A stretch of 51,723 nucleotides of DNA from NCBI GenBank assembly GCA_937943575.1, contig CALEAV010000005.1:1-51723 (forward strand), in the 5' to 3' direction. Shown one piece after another: positions 8,081 through 16,297 of this stretch. Both the position numbers and the translations under genes were made by a program. The notes under the pieces were generated by a model, which worked only from the letters and a program-made list of their open reading frames with translations, was not told the origin of the DNA and did no database searches. This DNA is from an uncultured bacterium. Lineage in GTDB: Bacteria > Desulfobacterota > Desulfobaccia > Desulfobaccales > 0-14-0-80-60-11. Each line of letters opens with the position of its first letter. Position 1 is the stretch's first letter.

Positions 8081-8740
8081 TCAACCGCCTTTTGCCTGCG
8101 CCTGCCCGAAGTCGCAAAATGGCAAAAGTGGGCAGGCCGGACACATGGGTTTGCGGGCAGTGCAGATCTGCCGCCCGTGCCAGATCATCTGGTGCGAAAA
8201 GCTCGTCCATTTCTCCCGGGGGATGAGCTCCATGAGCTCAAACTCGATCTTCACCGGGTCCTTCTGGCGGGTGAGCCCCAGGCGCTGGGCCACCCGGCCC
8301 AGGTGCGTGTCCACCATGATGCCCGGGATCCCGAAGGCGTTGCCCAGGATGACGTTGGCGGTCTTGCGGCCGATGCCGGGGAGCTTGACCAGGTCGTCCA
8401 GGGAGGGGGGTATCTCACCCCCGAACTTCTCCACCAGCCCCTGGCAGATGGCCTTCAGCGCCTTGGCCTTGTTGTGGTAAAAGCCGGTGGGCCGGATGGC
8501 CGCCTCCAGCTCCTCCAGGGGGGCGGCGGCCATGGCCGCGGCATCGGGATACCTGCGGAAGAGCTCCGGGGTCACCTGGTTGACCCGCTCGTCGGTGCAC
8601 TGGGCCGACAGCACCGTGGCCACCAGCAGCTCCCAGGGGTTGCGGAAATCCAGGGTGCAGTGGGCCGTGGGGTAGTGCCGCTCCAGGAGCTCCAGAATGG
8701 CTGCCGCCTTGTCCCGCAGGGGCAGGCGCTCTCCTGTCAT
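8081..8740 (-). CDS. nth: Endonuclease III (DNA glycosylase/AP lyase)
   Basis: Base excision repair enzyme that removes oxidised pyrimidines and cleaves at the abasic site. The helix-hairpin-helix LPGIGRKTA carries the catalytic Lys126, and the catalytic Asp144 lies in MVDTHLGR. The C-terminus has the 4Fe-4S ligands C193-x6-C200-x2-C203-x5-C209, exactly the family pattern. It has 219 residues and a clear AGGAGG ribosome site. It is downstream of murJ on the same strand, separated by 81 bases. Confidence 0.97.
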   Translation of the reverse strand: MTGERLPLRDKAAAILELLERHYPTAHCTLDFRNPWELLVATVLSAQCTDERVNQVTPELFRRYPDAAAMAAAPLEELEAAIRPTGFYHNKAKALKAICQGLVEKFGGEIPPSLDDLVKLPGIGRKTANVILGNAFGIPGIMVDTHLGRVAQRLGLTRQKDPVKIEFELMELIPREKWTSFSHQMIWHGRQICTARKPMCPACPLLPFCDFGQAQAKGG

Positions 8741-8821
8741 GGTGGCCTCCTTTCGTCTTCCAAAATGCGCTCCACGGCCGGGCGGTGAGGCCTTTTTTGC
8801 TTCCCCCCCGGAGCGTCGGGT

Positions 8822-10411
8822 TCAACCCCCTTCCGGCCGCCGGAGAACAAGGCGCAGGGCATCCCGGGCTTCGGGAATATTCAGGTGGAGGATGAGCACC
8901 CCATACACCCCCATGCCGGTGGCGACGGCGGCGGCCACCGCCAGGAGGCGCCCTACCACCCCCCCAGGCAGGAGGCCGGCCGCTAAATCATGCACCGTCA
9001 CCGCCGCCAGGGCCATCACGAGAGTGGCCAGCCCCACCCGGGCCAGGGTGAGGAGCAGCTCCTTCAGAGGCAGGCCCTCAAGCCGCCGGTGGAGCAGGGC
9101 CAGGAGAAAGAGCAGGCTGACATTGCTGGCCAGGGACATGGACAGGGCGATGGCCCGGTGCTCAAGGGCCTCCAGGGTGAGGTTGATGAACAGCAGATTG
9201 GCGGCCACGGTGAGGAAACTCCCCGCCACCGGGACGGCCGTGTTGTTTAAGGCATAAAAGACGGGCACCAGGATCTTGCTGCCGGAGAAGGCCATGAGCC
9301 CCAGGGTGTAAAACCTCAGGGCCGCGGCGGTCTGCTGGGTGTCGTAGGCGGTGAAGCGCCCGTACTGGTAGATGAGGGCGCAGATGGGCTCGGCCAGCAC
9401 CGCCAGGCCGGCGGCGGCGGGGAGGGTGAGGAGCATGGCCAGGGACAGGGCGGAGCGGCAGGCGTCCCGGAGCCCGGGCAGGTCGCGGCGGGCCGCCAGG
9501 CGGGAGGCCAGGGGCAGGGTGGCCACCGACAGGGCCACCCCGAAGAGCCCCTGGGGCAGGTGATCCAGGCGGTAGGCGTAATTGAGCCAGGAGATGGAGC
9601 CCTCCGGGCAGCGGGCGGCGTAGAAGGTGTTGATGAAGATGTTGATCTGGGACGCCGACAGCCCCAGCACGGCGGGGAGCATCAGGCGGAAGATCCGGCG
9701 CAGGCCCGGGTCCCAGGGGTCGCACACCACCCGCAGGCGGAAGCCCACCCGGAAAAGCAGGGGGAGCTGGACGAGAAGCTGGAGCAGGCCGCCGATGAGG
9801 GTGCCCACCGCCATGCCCACGATGGGGGGCTGCCCCAGGGAAGGCGCCAGGAAACTCAGTCCCACCCCGGCCACGATGGAGCCCAGATTGAAGAAGCTGG
9901 AGGCCAGGGCCGGAAGGAAGAACCTCCCCTTGGTGTTGAGGATGCCCATGACCAGCGCGGCCAGGGAGACCAGGAGGAGAAAGGGGAACATGATGCGGGT
10001 CATGAGGGCGGTGAGCTCCAGCTTCCCCGGCACCCGGCCGAAATCCGGCGCCATCAGCCCCACCAGGGCGGGGGAGAAGTAGACCCCCGCCAGGGTGAGG
10101 CTGCCCACCACGATCATCAGGCAGATGAGGACATTGTTGGCCAGCCGCCAGGTGCGCTCCGGCCCCTCCTTGGCGTCATACTGGGAAAAGACGGTGACAA
10201 AGGCGGTGCTGAGGGCCCCCTCGGCGAAGAGGTCCCGGAGGAGATTGGGGATGCGGAAGGCCACCACAAAGGCGTCGATGGCCCGGCCGGCGCCGAAGAA
10301 GCCGGCAAAGACCTGCTCCCGTACCAGGCCCAGGACCCGGCTGATGAGAACTGCCAGGCTCATGCTGCCGGCGGCCCGGGCGATGTTTTGGGTGGGCGGG
10401 GTGGCACTCAC
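8822..10411 (-). CDS. murJ: Lipid II flippase MurJ (MviN)
   Basis: Polytopic inner-membrane protein of the MOP superfamily that flips lipid II for peptidoglycan synthesis. The 529 residues are almost entirely hydrophobic helices, about 14. The N-terminal SLAVLISRVLGLVREQVFAGFFGAG and the RIPNLLRDLFAEGALSTAFV block are diagnostic of MurJ. It stands between the Lys/Pro-rich membrane protein and nth on the minus strand; no other cell-wall genes are nearby. Confidence 0.96.
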   Translation of the reverse strand: MSATPPTQNIARAAGSMSLAVLISRVLGLVREQVFAGFFGAGRAIDAFVVAFRIPNLLRDLFAEGALSTAFVTVFSQYDAKEGPERTWRLANNVLICLMIVVGSLTLAGVYFSPALVGLMAPDFGRVPGKLELTALMTRIMFPFLLLVSLAALVMGILNTKGRFFLPALASSFFNLGSIVAGVGLSFLAPSLGQPPIVGMAVGTLIGGLLQLLVQLPLLFRVGFRLRVVCDPWDPGLRRIFRLMLPAVLGLSASQINIFINTFYAARCPEGSISWLNYAYRLDHLPQGLFGVALSVATLPLASRLAARRDLPGLRDACRSALSLAMLLTLPAAAGLAVLAEPICALIYQYGRFTAYDTQQTAAALRFYTLGLMAFSGSKILVPVFYALNNTAVPVAGSFLTVAANLLFINLTLEALEHRAIALSMSLASNVSLLFLLALLHRRLEGLPLKELLLTLARVGLATLVMALAAVTVHDLAAGLLPGGVVGRLLAVAAAVATGMGVYGVLILHLNIPEARDALRLVLRRPEGG

Positions 10412-10541
10412 GGAGCAAACCGGGGTGATTCCGGGCGGAACAGGGAGAAGGCTGCCGCCTTGGCCGGACCATGCCGGACAGGAGGGGGGGTCGGGAAGGC
10501 GACCGGGGAAAACCGGGTCTCGCCGCCGACAGCCAAGGGTT

Positions 10542-11129
10542 TTACCCGGTGCGGAGGGCTCTGGCCCCGCCGCTCCCGGTTTTTTTGGACTTCCCGGAGT
10601 TCTTGGCCATCCCCTTGTCCTTGCCCGGGGTCTTCTCTGTGGGGCTGGCCTTGGCCACGGGGGCTTTCTTGCCGAGGGGGGCGGGGGCCCGAAGATTCTT
10701 CGGTTTCCCGGGCCGGGGCTTGACCGCGGCGGCGGCCTTCTCCGGCAGCATCAGGGCCGCGGGGGCCTCGGGATGCACCAGCACAAACGTGGGCCGGGCC
10801 GCCTCCACCGCCGGAGCCGGCGGCTCTAGGCGCACCTCCGGCTGCATCTGCCGGAGGCCTTGCCCGGGGCTGAGCCCCACGATGCCCGCCAGGCGCAGGT
10901 CCCTCCCCGGGTCCTCCGGGGCGCCGGTGATCAGCAGCCAGATGAGGCAGAGCACGGACCCGGCCCCCGCAGCCAATGAGATCCAGGGCAGGCGGCCGGA
11001 GCGGGGCCCCCGCCGGCCCCCGGCCGGACGCCGGGGGGTCAGGCTCAGGAGGGCATAGACGGCATAGGCTCCGAGAATGAACAGGAAGGTCGGCAGCAAC
11101 TCTTCCACCCCCTCAAGCTGGGCCACCAT
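10542..11129 (-). CDS. Hypothetical membrane protein with Lys/Pro/Ala-rich tail
   Basis: Not recognised. Two hydrophobic segments (around residues 12-30 and 49-70, counted from the ATG) are joined by a basic loop RRPAGGRRGPRSGR. A long low-complexity tail follows, rich in Pro, Ala and Lys, with about 17 Lys in the last 75 residues (for example KKAPVAKASPTEK). The start is uncertain: ATG at 11129 or an in-frame TTG at 11153 that directly abuts a GGGGGAG box. It is upstream of murJ on the same strand, with a 130-base gap. The basic tail could contact nucleic acid or anionic polymers, but that is only composition. Confidence 0.6.
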   Translation of the reverse strand: MVAQLEGVEELLPTFLFILGAYAVYALLSLTPRRPAGGRRGPRSGRLPWISLAAGAGSVLCLIWLLITGAPEDPGRDLRLAGIVGLSPGQGLRQMQPEVRLEPPAPAVEAARPTFVLVHPEAPAALMLPEKAAAAVKPRPGKPKNLRAPAPLGKKAPVAKASPTEKTPGKDKGMAKNSGKSKKTGSGGARALRTG

Positions 11130-11210
11130 ACCAGGATTTTTTTCCGCCGTCAACTCCCCCTTGTTTCATCGGCACAATTTTTTTCCCGGCTAAATAATGG
11201 GATATACAGC

Positions 11211-11231
11211 AATTTCCCTCCACAGGAAATT
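11211..11231. repeat. Inverted repeat upstream of the first sigma-54 activator
   Basis: Perfect 7-base arms AATTTCC (11211-11217) and GGAAATT (11225-11231) with a 7-base spacer lie in an AT-rich region 190 bases before the regulator gene. This is a candidate binding site for the regulator itself or for another factor. No confident promoter hexamers were found around it. Confidence 0.35.
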
Positions 11232-11421
11232 TCCCCTAAAAATGTTCAGAATGAGTAAATCCGGACATGCAAGCCGAAGCAGGCGCAGGGGTCCGGGGAG
11301 GAGCCAGGGGTGGTGAGACCCTGCCCTCTCCGCCTCCCCCATGAGCTTATTCAGGGAAAACACAGTTTCTTCCCAGGGATTCCCCTGTCAGAATCTTGAC
11401 GCCCGCAGTAATTTGAGGTAC

Positions 11422-12849
11422 ATGAGTCTCATGGCCCAGCGACCCGGCATTCTGCTTGTGGAGGATGACCCCAGCCAACGGGAGCTCCTGGCCGGGATTC
11501 TCCGGCAGGAGGGCTTTGAGGTGGAGGCGGTGGCCGACGGCGAAACCGGCCTGGCCCGCCTCCAGGAAAGCCCCTTCGACCTGGTGCTCACCGACCTCAT
11601 CCTCCCGGGGCTGAGCGGTCTGGACCTCTTGTCCCATATCGTCCGCCATTGGCCGGAGACCAAGTGCATCATCCTCACCGGCTTTGCCACGGTGAAAAAT
11701 TCCGTCACCGCCATGCGCCTGGGGGCCTATGACTACCTGCAGAAGCCGGTGGACCGCCAGGAACTGGGTCTGGTGGTGCGCCGGGCCCTGGAGCATCGGC
11801 GCCTGCAGCAGGAAAACCTGCGCCTGAAAAAACAGCTGCACCGGCGCTACGGCTTCGCCAACATCATCGGCGCCAGCGAGCCCATGCAGCAGGTCTTCGA
11901 GCTGGTGCGCAAGGTGGCGGACAGCGACTCCACCGTGCTGATCCTGGGGGAATCCGGCACCGGCAAGGAGCTCATCGCCCGGGCCCTGCATTACAACAGC
12001 CCCCGGCGCCACGGCCCCCTCATCCCGGTGAACTGCGCCGCCATCCCCGAGGAGCTCCTGGAGAGCGAACTCTTCGGGCACGAGCGGGGCGCCTTCACCC
12101 ATGCGGTGCGCACCCGCATCGGCCGCTTCGAGCAGGCCAACGGCGGCACCATCTTCCTGGATGAGATCGCCGACATGAGCCCCACCCTGCAGGTCAAGAT
12201 CCTCCGGGTCCTGCAGGACCGGGCCTTTGAGCGCATCGGCGGGGTGAAGACCATCCGGGTGGACATCCGGGTCATCGCCGCCACCAACCGGGACCTGGAG
12301 GCCCTGGTGAAGGCCGGCCGGTTCCGGGAGGACCTCTTCTACCGCCTCAACGTCATCCCCCTGAAGATTCCCCCGCTGCGGGAACGGGCCTCGGACATCC
12401 CGCTCCTGGCGGCCCATTTCCTCCAGGAGTTCTGCCGCCGGCGCAAGACGCCCCTCAAACGCCTCAGCCCCGAGGCCCTGGAGCTCCTCCTCAGATACCC
12501 CTGGCCGGGAAACGTCCGGGAGCTGGAGAATCTCATGGAGCGGCTGGTGATTCTCTGCGAGGGCGAGGTGATCCGCCCCGGGGATCTGCCGGAGCGCTTC
12601 CAGCCCCTGCCCCCCGTCTCCCTTCCGGAACCGCCGCCGGACTTCCCGCCGGAGGGCATCTCCCTCACCGAGGCGGTGCAGGACTTCGAGCGCCGCCTCA
12701 TCCTCAAGGCCCTGGAAAAGAGCCGCTGGGTGAAGAGCCGGGCCGCCCAGCTCCTGCATCTCAACCGCACCACCCTCATCGAGAAGATGAAGAAACAGAA
12801 GATCGCCACCCCTCCGGATCTGCCCCCCCTCCCCAAACAGTTCCTCTGA
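11422..12849 (+). CDS. Sigma-54-dependent response regulator with intact receiver and GAFTHA loop
   Basis: NtrC-type activator of 475 residues from the ATG at 11422 (GAGGT box just upstream; ATG 11431 is an alternative). The receiver domain has the acidic pocket VEDD, phospho-acceptor Asp58 in LVLTDLILPG, and the LQKPVD lysine. The AAA+ domain has Walker A GESGTGKE, ESELFGHERGAF and Walker B TIFLDEIADM. A Fis-type helix-turn-helix with LNRTTLIEKMKK, like FleQ/FlrC, ends the chain. The sigma-54 contact loop reads GAFTHA (223-228) instead of GAFTGA. It stands before the flagellar genes, so a motility role is likely. A terminator follows. Confidence 0.92.
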   Translation: MSLMAQRPGILLVEDDPSQRELLAGILRQEGFEVEAVADGETGLARLQESPFDLVLTDLILPGLSGLDLLSHIVRHWPETKCIILTGFATVKNSVTAMRLGAYDYLQKPVDRQELGLVVRRALEHRRLQQENLRLKKQLHRRYGFANIIGASEPMQQVFELVRKVADSDSTVLILGESGTGKELIARALHYNSPRRHGPLIPVNCAAIPEELLESELFGHERGAFTHAVRTRIGRFEQANGGTIFLDEIADMSPTLQVKILRVLQDRAFERIGGVKTIRVDIRVIAATNRDLEALVKAGRFREDLFYRLNVIPLKIPPLRERASDIPLLAAHFLQEFCRRRKTPLKRLSPEALELLLRYPWPGNVRELENLMERLVILCEGEVIRPGDLPERFQPLPPVSLPEPPPDFPPEGISLTEAVQDFERRLILKALEKSRWVKSRAAQLLHLNRTTLIEKMKKQKIATPPDLPPLPKQFL

Positions 12850-12888
12850 TCCCATGCGGCAAGGCCCCTCCCTCACGGTGTCAACGGC

Positions 12889-12914
12889 CCCCGCAGGGGC
12901 GGCGGGGTCTTTTT
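12889..12914 (+). terminator. Intrinsic terminator of the first sigma-54 activator
   Basis: CCCCGC (12889-12894) and GCGGGG (12902-12907) enclose a 7-base loop and are followed by TCTTTTT. It ends the transcript 40 bases after the stop codon and isolates the regulator from the flagellar operon downstream. Confidence 0.75.
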
Positions 12915-12929
12915 GTCAATAAATTGACA
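12914..12929. repeat. 16-base palindrome, possible operator
   Basis: TGTCAAT and ATTGACA flank a central AA; all 14 arm bases pair. A further TTGACA stands at 12943-12948. The site is about 215 bases upstream of the sigma-54-type promoter at 13144, a distance at which enhancer-binding proteins act. Apart from this and the neighbouring promoter and terminator, the 12850-13185 gap shows no gene. Confidence 0.4.
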
Positions 12930-13143
12930 CGCCCGGAAATTTTTGACAGGCTCCCGGCGCCATCTCCGGGGGGCTTTGGCTCAGGAGATTCCCAGCGCCT
13001 CTCCTGATGAAACCCGGATTGCAGCCCCCATTCCCCCCGCCGTCCGGCCCCGGCGGGCGGGACACAGGCTCCCGACCCCGGCCTTCCCTGCGCAACTGCC
13101 CGGCCCCGCTCATGATTGTGACCCGCCGCCGGACCCCGGGCCT

Positions 13144-13159
13144 TGGTATGCCTCTTGCT
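13144..13159 (+). promoter_or_regulatory. Sigma-54 (-24/-12) promoter candidate
   Basis: TTGGTATGCCTCTTGCT has the invariant GG (13145-13146) and GC (13157-13158) exactly 10 bases apart and the full TTGC of the -12 element. Transcription would start near 13170, just before the AGGAGG (13174-13179) of the small secreted-protein gene at 13186. Confidence 0.6.
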
Positions 13160-13185
13160 TCTTTGATGCCACCAGGAGGCCTGGA

Positions 13186-13518
13186 ATGCGGCAACGGCGA
13201 CTTTCCCGGTTTTGGCTGCTGTCCGTCGGAGTCTGGCTCCTGTTCCTTCCCTCCCCCGCCGGGGGCCCGGCGGCCGCCGGCTCCCGGCCCGACGCAACCG
13301 GGGTGCATGTCATCCTCTCCCGGGAGTTCTTCGAGGCCTTAAGCCGCCTGGAGCGCGCCCCGGGAGTCACCTACGGCGACCGCCAGGAGGCCCTCCTGGA
13401 AAAGATCGCCCTCTCCTGCCAGTATCTGGTCAAGACCAACCTCACCCTCATCGAACAGCAGGAGCGCCTCCTCCGGCTGCTGGAGAGGCAGGGCGCCGCC
13501 CGGGGTCAGGAGCGCTGA
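13186..13518 (+). CDS. Small secreted protein of unknown function in the flagellar locus
   Basis: Not recognised. The 110-residue product starts at an ATG 6 bases after AGGAGG. It has a signal peptide (RQRRLSRFWLLSVGVWLLF, cleavage probably after an Ala-rich stretch near 31) and a helical mature part rich in Leu and Glu. The last 45 residues (EALLEKIALSCQYLVK, LIEQQERLLRLLERQ) look like a coiled coil with one Cys. It is the first gene behind a sigma-54-type promoter and is one base away from the next gene, so it is probably co-expressed with the flagellar regulator. A periplasmic role in flagellum assembly is inference. Confidence 0.65.
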   Translation: MRQRRLSRFWLLSVGVWLLFLPSPAGGPAAAGSRPDATGVHVILSREFFEALSRLERAPGVTYGDRQEALLEKIALSCQYLVKTNLTLIEQQERLLRLLERQGAARGQER

Positions 13519-13519
13519 C

Positions 13520-14899
13520 ATGCGGGGTCTCACGGGAGCGGGGGCGGGCAGGCGGTGCCGGAAGGAAACCGACACTCTCCCATCACCATGTGCAGGCAGA
13601 GGTCTGCCGGGACCGGGGGCGGGCCCCGGGGGCGGGGAATCCCTCATCCTGCGGCCCCGGCACCGGCTCCTCCGGGGGCTCACCCTGGGGGCGGTGGTGC
13701 TCCTGGTGCTTGTCGGGTCTGCGGAAGTCTGGGCTCACAGCCGCACCCGGCATGCCTCCCCGCCCCTGCCGGCTGCGCCCCGCCCTGCCGCCCCCGCCCC
13801 GACCCGGGGCCAGGCCCCGGAGACTGACCCCCTGCGGTGGCAGGACCTCTTCCGGGAGGTCAATGTCCGGGGGCTGAAGGCCGAGGAGGCCTCCCTCCTC
13901 CTCCAGGTCGCCCGGCTGGCCGGGGAGCGCGGCGAGCTGGCCCACGCCCGCTGGGCCTACCGTCTCCTGCTGCAGCTCTTCCCCGGGACCGACCTTGGGG
14001 CCCGCGCCTGGCGGGAGCGGCTCGTGCTGGACTTTTATCAGGAGCTGGCGGAGGTGCCCGGGATTTCCGCCTGCCGCCGGTTGGTTCATCAGTTGCTGCA
14101 GAACCCGAAAGCCGCCCAGGCACCGGTGGTGCGCCAGGCCCTGCGGGAGGGCTGGCGGGCGGTGGAGCAGCAGCTCATGGGGAAAGGGCCTTTTCCGCCC
14201 CCGGTGGCCGAGCAGCTCCTGGAATTGTGGGAGCTGACCCCCGCCGGGATGCGGCCGCCGGAGGCCAAGCTGCTTTTGGCCCGGCTTTTTCAGGACCGGG
14301 GGCTGCCGGGGGAGGCCCGCCAGCTCCTGGAGCAGGTGGCGGCCGGCGGGGAGGAGCACCTCAGGCGGGAGGCCACCGCCCGGCTGCTGGAGCTCGCCTG
14401 GGCGGAGCAGGGCCTGGGCGGTTTCTTGGCGGCGCTGGCCCACCTGCAGACCACCACCTCGGCGGCCGTGCAGGCGCTGTGGACCTGGCCCCTTAACCTG
14501 GAGGGCTCCCCGGCGGTGGTCATGGCGGCCTCTGTGGACCTGACCCTGTCCCCGGCCCTTCGTCTGCAGCTGTGGGAGGCCCTCAGCGGGCAGCCCCTGC
14601 CCGGGCCCCTTACCCTGTATCTTCTGGGGGACCTGGCCCGGATGGCCAAGGCCGGGGAGAATGTCCACAAGGCGGCGGCCCTCTACCATGAGGTCCTGGA
14701 GACCGCCAGGGAGAATCTGGGGCCCGGCTACTATTATGACCGGATCGGCCTGGAGCATCTGCGGCAGCGGGAGTGGCTGGCAGCCCAGGAGGCCTTCCAG
14801 GCCCAGACCCAGGCTGAGGATCCCCTCTGGCAGCAGCTGGGCCGGGTGCGGCTGATGGAGGTGGAGCTGGCCCAAATTCAGGCCGGGGGGCCACGTTGA
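13520..14899 (+). CDS. Membrane-anchored helical-repeat protein of unknown function
   Basis: Not recognised by name. The 459-residue product has a basic N-terminus, one membrane helix (about 56-72, LTLGAVVLLVLVGSAEVW), a Pro/Ala-rich linker and then about 350 residues of alpha-helical repeats of TPR type (for example ELAHARWAYRLLLQLFP and GENVHKAAALYHEVLE). The body would be periplasmic. An AGGAG box precedes the ATG by 7 bases; the upstream gene ends one base before. It is followed 16 bases later by the FleQ-like regulator, so it probably belongs to the same sigma-54-driven operon. Confidence 0.65.
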   Translation: MRGLTGAGAGRRCRKETDTLPSPCAGRGLPGPGAGPGGGESLILRPRHRLLRGLTLGAVVLLVLVGSAEVWAHSRTRHASPPLPAAPRPAAPAPTRGQAPETDPLRWQDLFREVNVRGLKAEEASLLLQVARLAGERGELAHARWAYRLLLQLFPGTDLGARAWRERLVLDFYQELAEVPGISACRRLVHQLLQNPKAAQAPVVRQALREGWRAVEQQLMGKGPFPPPVAEQLLELWELTPAGMRPPEAKLLLARLFQDRGLPGEARQLLEQVAAGGEEHLRREATARLLELAWAEQGLGGFLAALAHLQTTTSAAVQALWTWPLNLEGSPAVVMAASVDLTLSPALRLQLWEALSGQPLPGPLTLYLLGDLARMAKAGENVHKAAALYHEVLETARENLGPGYYYDRIGLEHLRQREWLAAQEAFQAQTQAEDPLWQQLGRVRLMEVELAQIQAGGPR

Positions 14900-14915
14900 G
14901 CGGAAGGATGAGGCA

Positions 14916-16289
14916 ATGACCAAGAAGCTTCTGCTGATCATCGATCCTCACCCTCTGTGGCGGGAGATCCGAGACCTCCTTAGGCGAACCCACCAGGTGG
15001 AAACCCAGCAGGTCCCCAGCCCGGAGGCGGCCGGGGAGCTGCTCCGGGAGCAGGAGTTTTTGGCCATCTTCCTGGCCGAGCCCCTGGGGGGGGCCTTGCC
15101 GGCCCTCAAAGGGGAGCTCCCCACGGTGCCGGTGTTTGTCTTCTCCCCCCGCCCCACGGTGGCGGGCGCGGTGGCAGCCATGCGGGAGGGGGCTCAGGAT
15201 TACCTGGGCTTCCCCCCGCCCCCGGACCGCCTGGCGGAACTGCTGCGGCCCTATCTCTCGGCCCCGACGGACAGCCCCGCCCCGGGACGTTCCCGGCCCG
15301 GCGAGCGCAGCACGCCCCGTCCCTTCATCACCCAGGACCCGGCCGTGCTCCGTCTGCTGGAGATGGCCAGGGCTGTGGCGCCCACCCGGGCCACGGTGCT
15401 CATCCAGGGGGAGTCCGGCACCGGCAAGGAGGTCCTGGCCCGGCTGCTGCACCAGGAGAGCGACCGGGCGGCGGGGCCCTTTGTGGCAGTGAACTGCGCC
15501 GCCCTGCCGGAGGGCCTCCTGGAGAGCGAACTCTTCGGCCACGAAAAGGGGGCCTTCACCGGCGCCATCATGCGCAAGCTGGGGAAATTCGAGCTGGCCC
15601 AGCACGGCACCCTGCTTTTGGATGAGATCAGCGAGATGCACCCCCACCTGCAGGCCAAGCTCCTGAGGGTCCTCCAGGAAAACGAAATCGACCGGGTGGG
15701 CGGCCGCACCCCCATCCCCGTGGATGTGCGGGTGGTGGCCACCACCAACCGGGACCTCACCGAGCTGATGCAGAAGGGGGAATTCCGGGAGGACCTCTAC
15801 TACCGGCTCCAGGTCATCACCTTCACCCTGCCGCCCCTGCGGGAGCGCCCCGGGGACATCCCCCTGTTGGCACAGTATTTCCTGGAGCGCTACTCCCAGC
15901 TCTTCGGCAAGGGGCCCCTCAGCTTCACCAGCTCGGCGCTCCGGGCCCTGGAGGCCGCCGCCTGGCCCGGCAATGTCCGGCAGTTGGAGAACGCCGTGGC
16001 CCGGGGGGTGCTCCTGGCCGCCACCCGCTATGTGCACCCCAGGGACATCTTCGGGGAGATGCCCCCGGCCGTCCCCGGCCCCGAGGTCCGGCTCCCGACC
16101 CCGGCAAAGCCGGTCACCCTGCGGGAAATGGAACAGAGCATGATCTTCCAGGCCCTGAAGGAGACCTCGGGCAACCGCACCCATGCCGCCAAGCTGTTGG
16201 GGATCAGCGTCCGCACCCTTAGGAACAAGCTGCACGAATACCGGCAGGAGCAGCAGCGCCCGCCGGCGTGCCGCTCCCAGGTGGCGTGA
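14916..16289 (+). CDS. Sigma-54 activator with degenerate receiver, FleQ/FlrC-like
   Basis: 457-residue activator. The first about 110 residues keep the receiver fold (LLLIIDPHPLWREIRDLL, GAQDYLGF), but the phospho-acceptor position is Phe52 and the conserved lysine is Phe99, so it cannot be phosphorylated in the usual way. The AAA+ core is normal: GESGTGKE, ESELFGHEKGAFTGA with intact sigma-54 loop, LLLDEISEM. A Fis-type helix-turn-helix (NRTHAAKLLGISVRTLRNKL) ends it. FleQ of Pseudomonas likewise lacks phosphorylation. The next genes are flgB and flgC, so it is probably the flagellar activator. A sigma-54 promoter overlaps its stop codon. Confidence 0.9.
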   Translation: MTKKLLLIIDPHPLWREIRDLLRRTHQVETQQVPSPEAAGELLREQEFLAIFLAEPLGGALPALKGELPTVPVFVFSPRPTVAGAVAAMREGAQDYLGFPPPPDRLAELLRPYLSAPTDSPAPGRSRPGERSTPRPFITQDPAVLRLLEMARAVAPTRATVLIQGESGTGKEVLARLLHQESDRAAGPFVAVNCAALPEGLLESELFGHEKGAFTGAIMRKLGKFELAQHGTLLLDEISEMHPHLQAKLLRVLQENEIDRVGGRTPIPVDVRVVATTNRDLTELMQKGEFREDLYYRLQVITFTLPPLRERPGDIPLLAQYFLERYSQLFGKGPLSFTSSALRALEAAAWPGNVRQLENAVARGVLLAATRYVHPRDIFGEMPPAVPGPEVRLPTPAKPVTLREMEQSMIFQALKETSGNRTHAAKLLGISVRTLRNKLHEYRQEQQRPPACRSQVA

Positions 16290-16297
16290 AACTTGCT
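16282..16297 (+). promoter_or_regulatory. Sigma-54 promoter candidate for flgBC-fliEF
   Basis: TGGCGTGAAACTTGCT has GG (16283-16284) and GC (16295-16296) with 10 bases between, TGGC at -24 and TTGC at -12. It overlaps the stop codon (16287-16289) of the sigma-54 activator gene and faces flgB. Confidence 0.65.
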
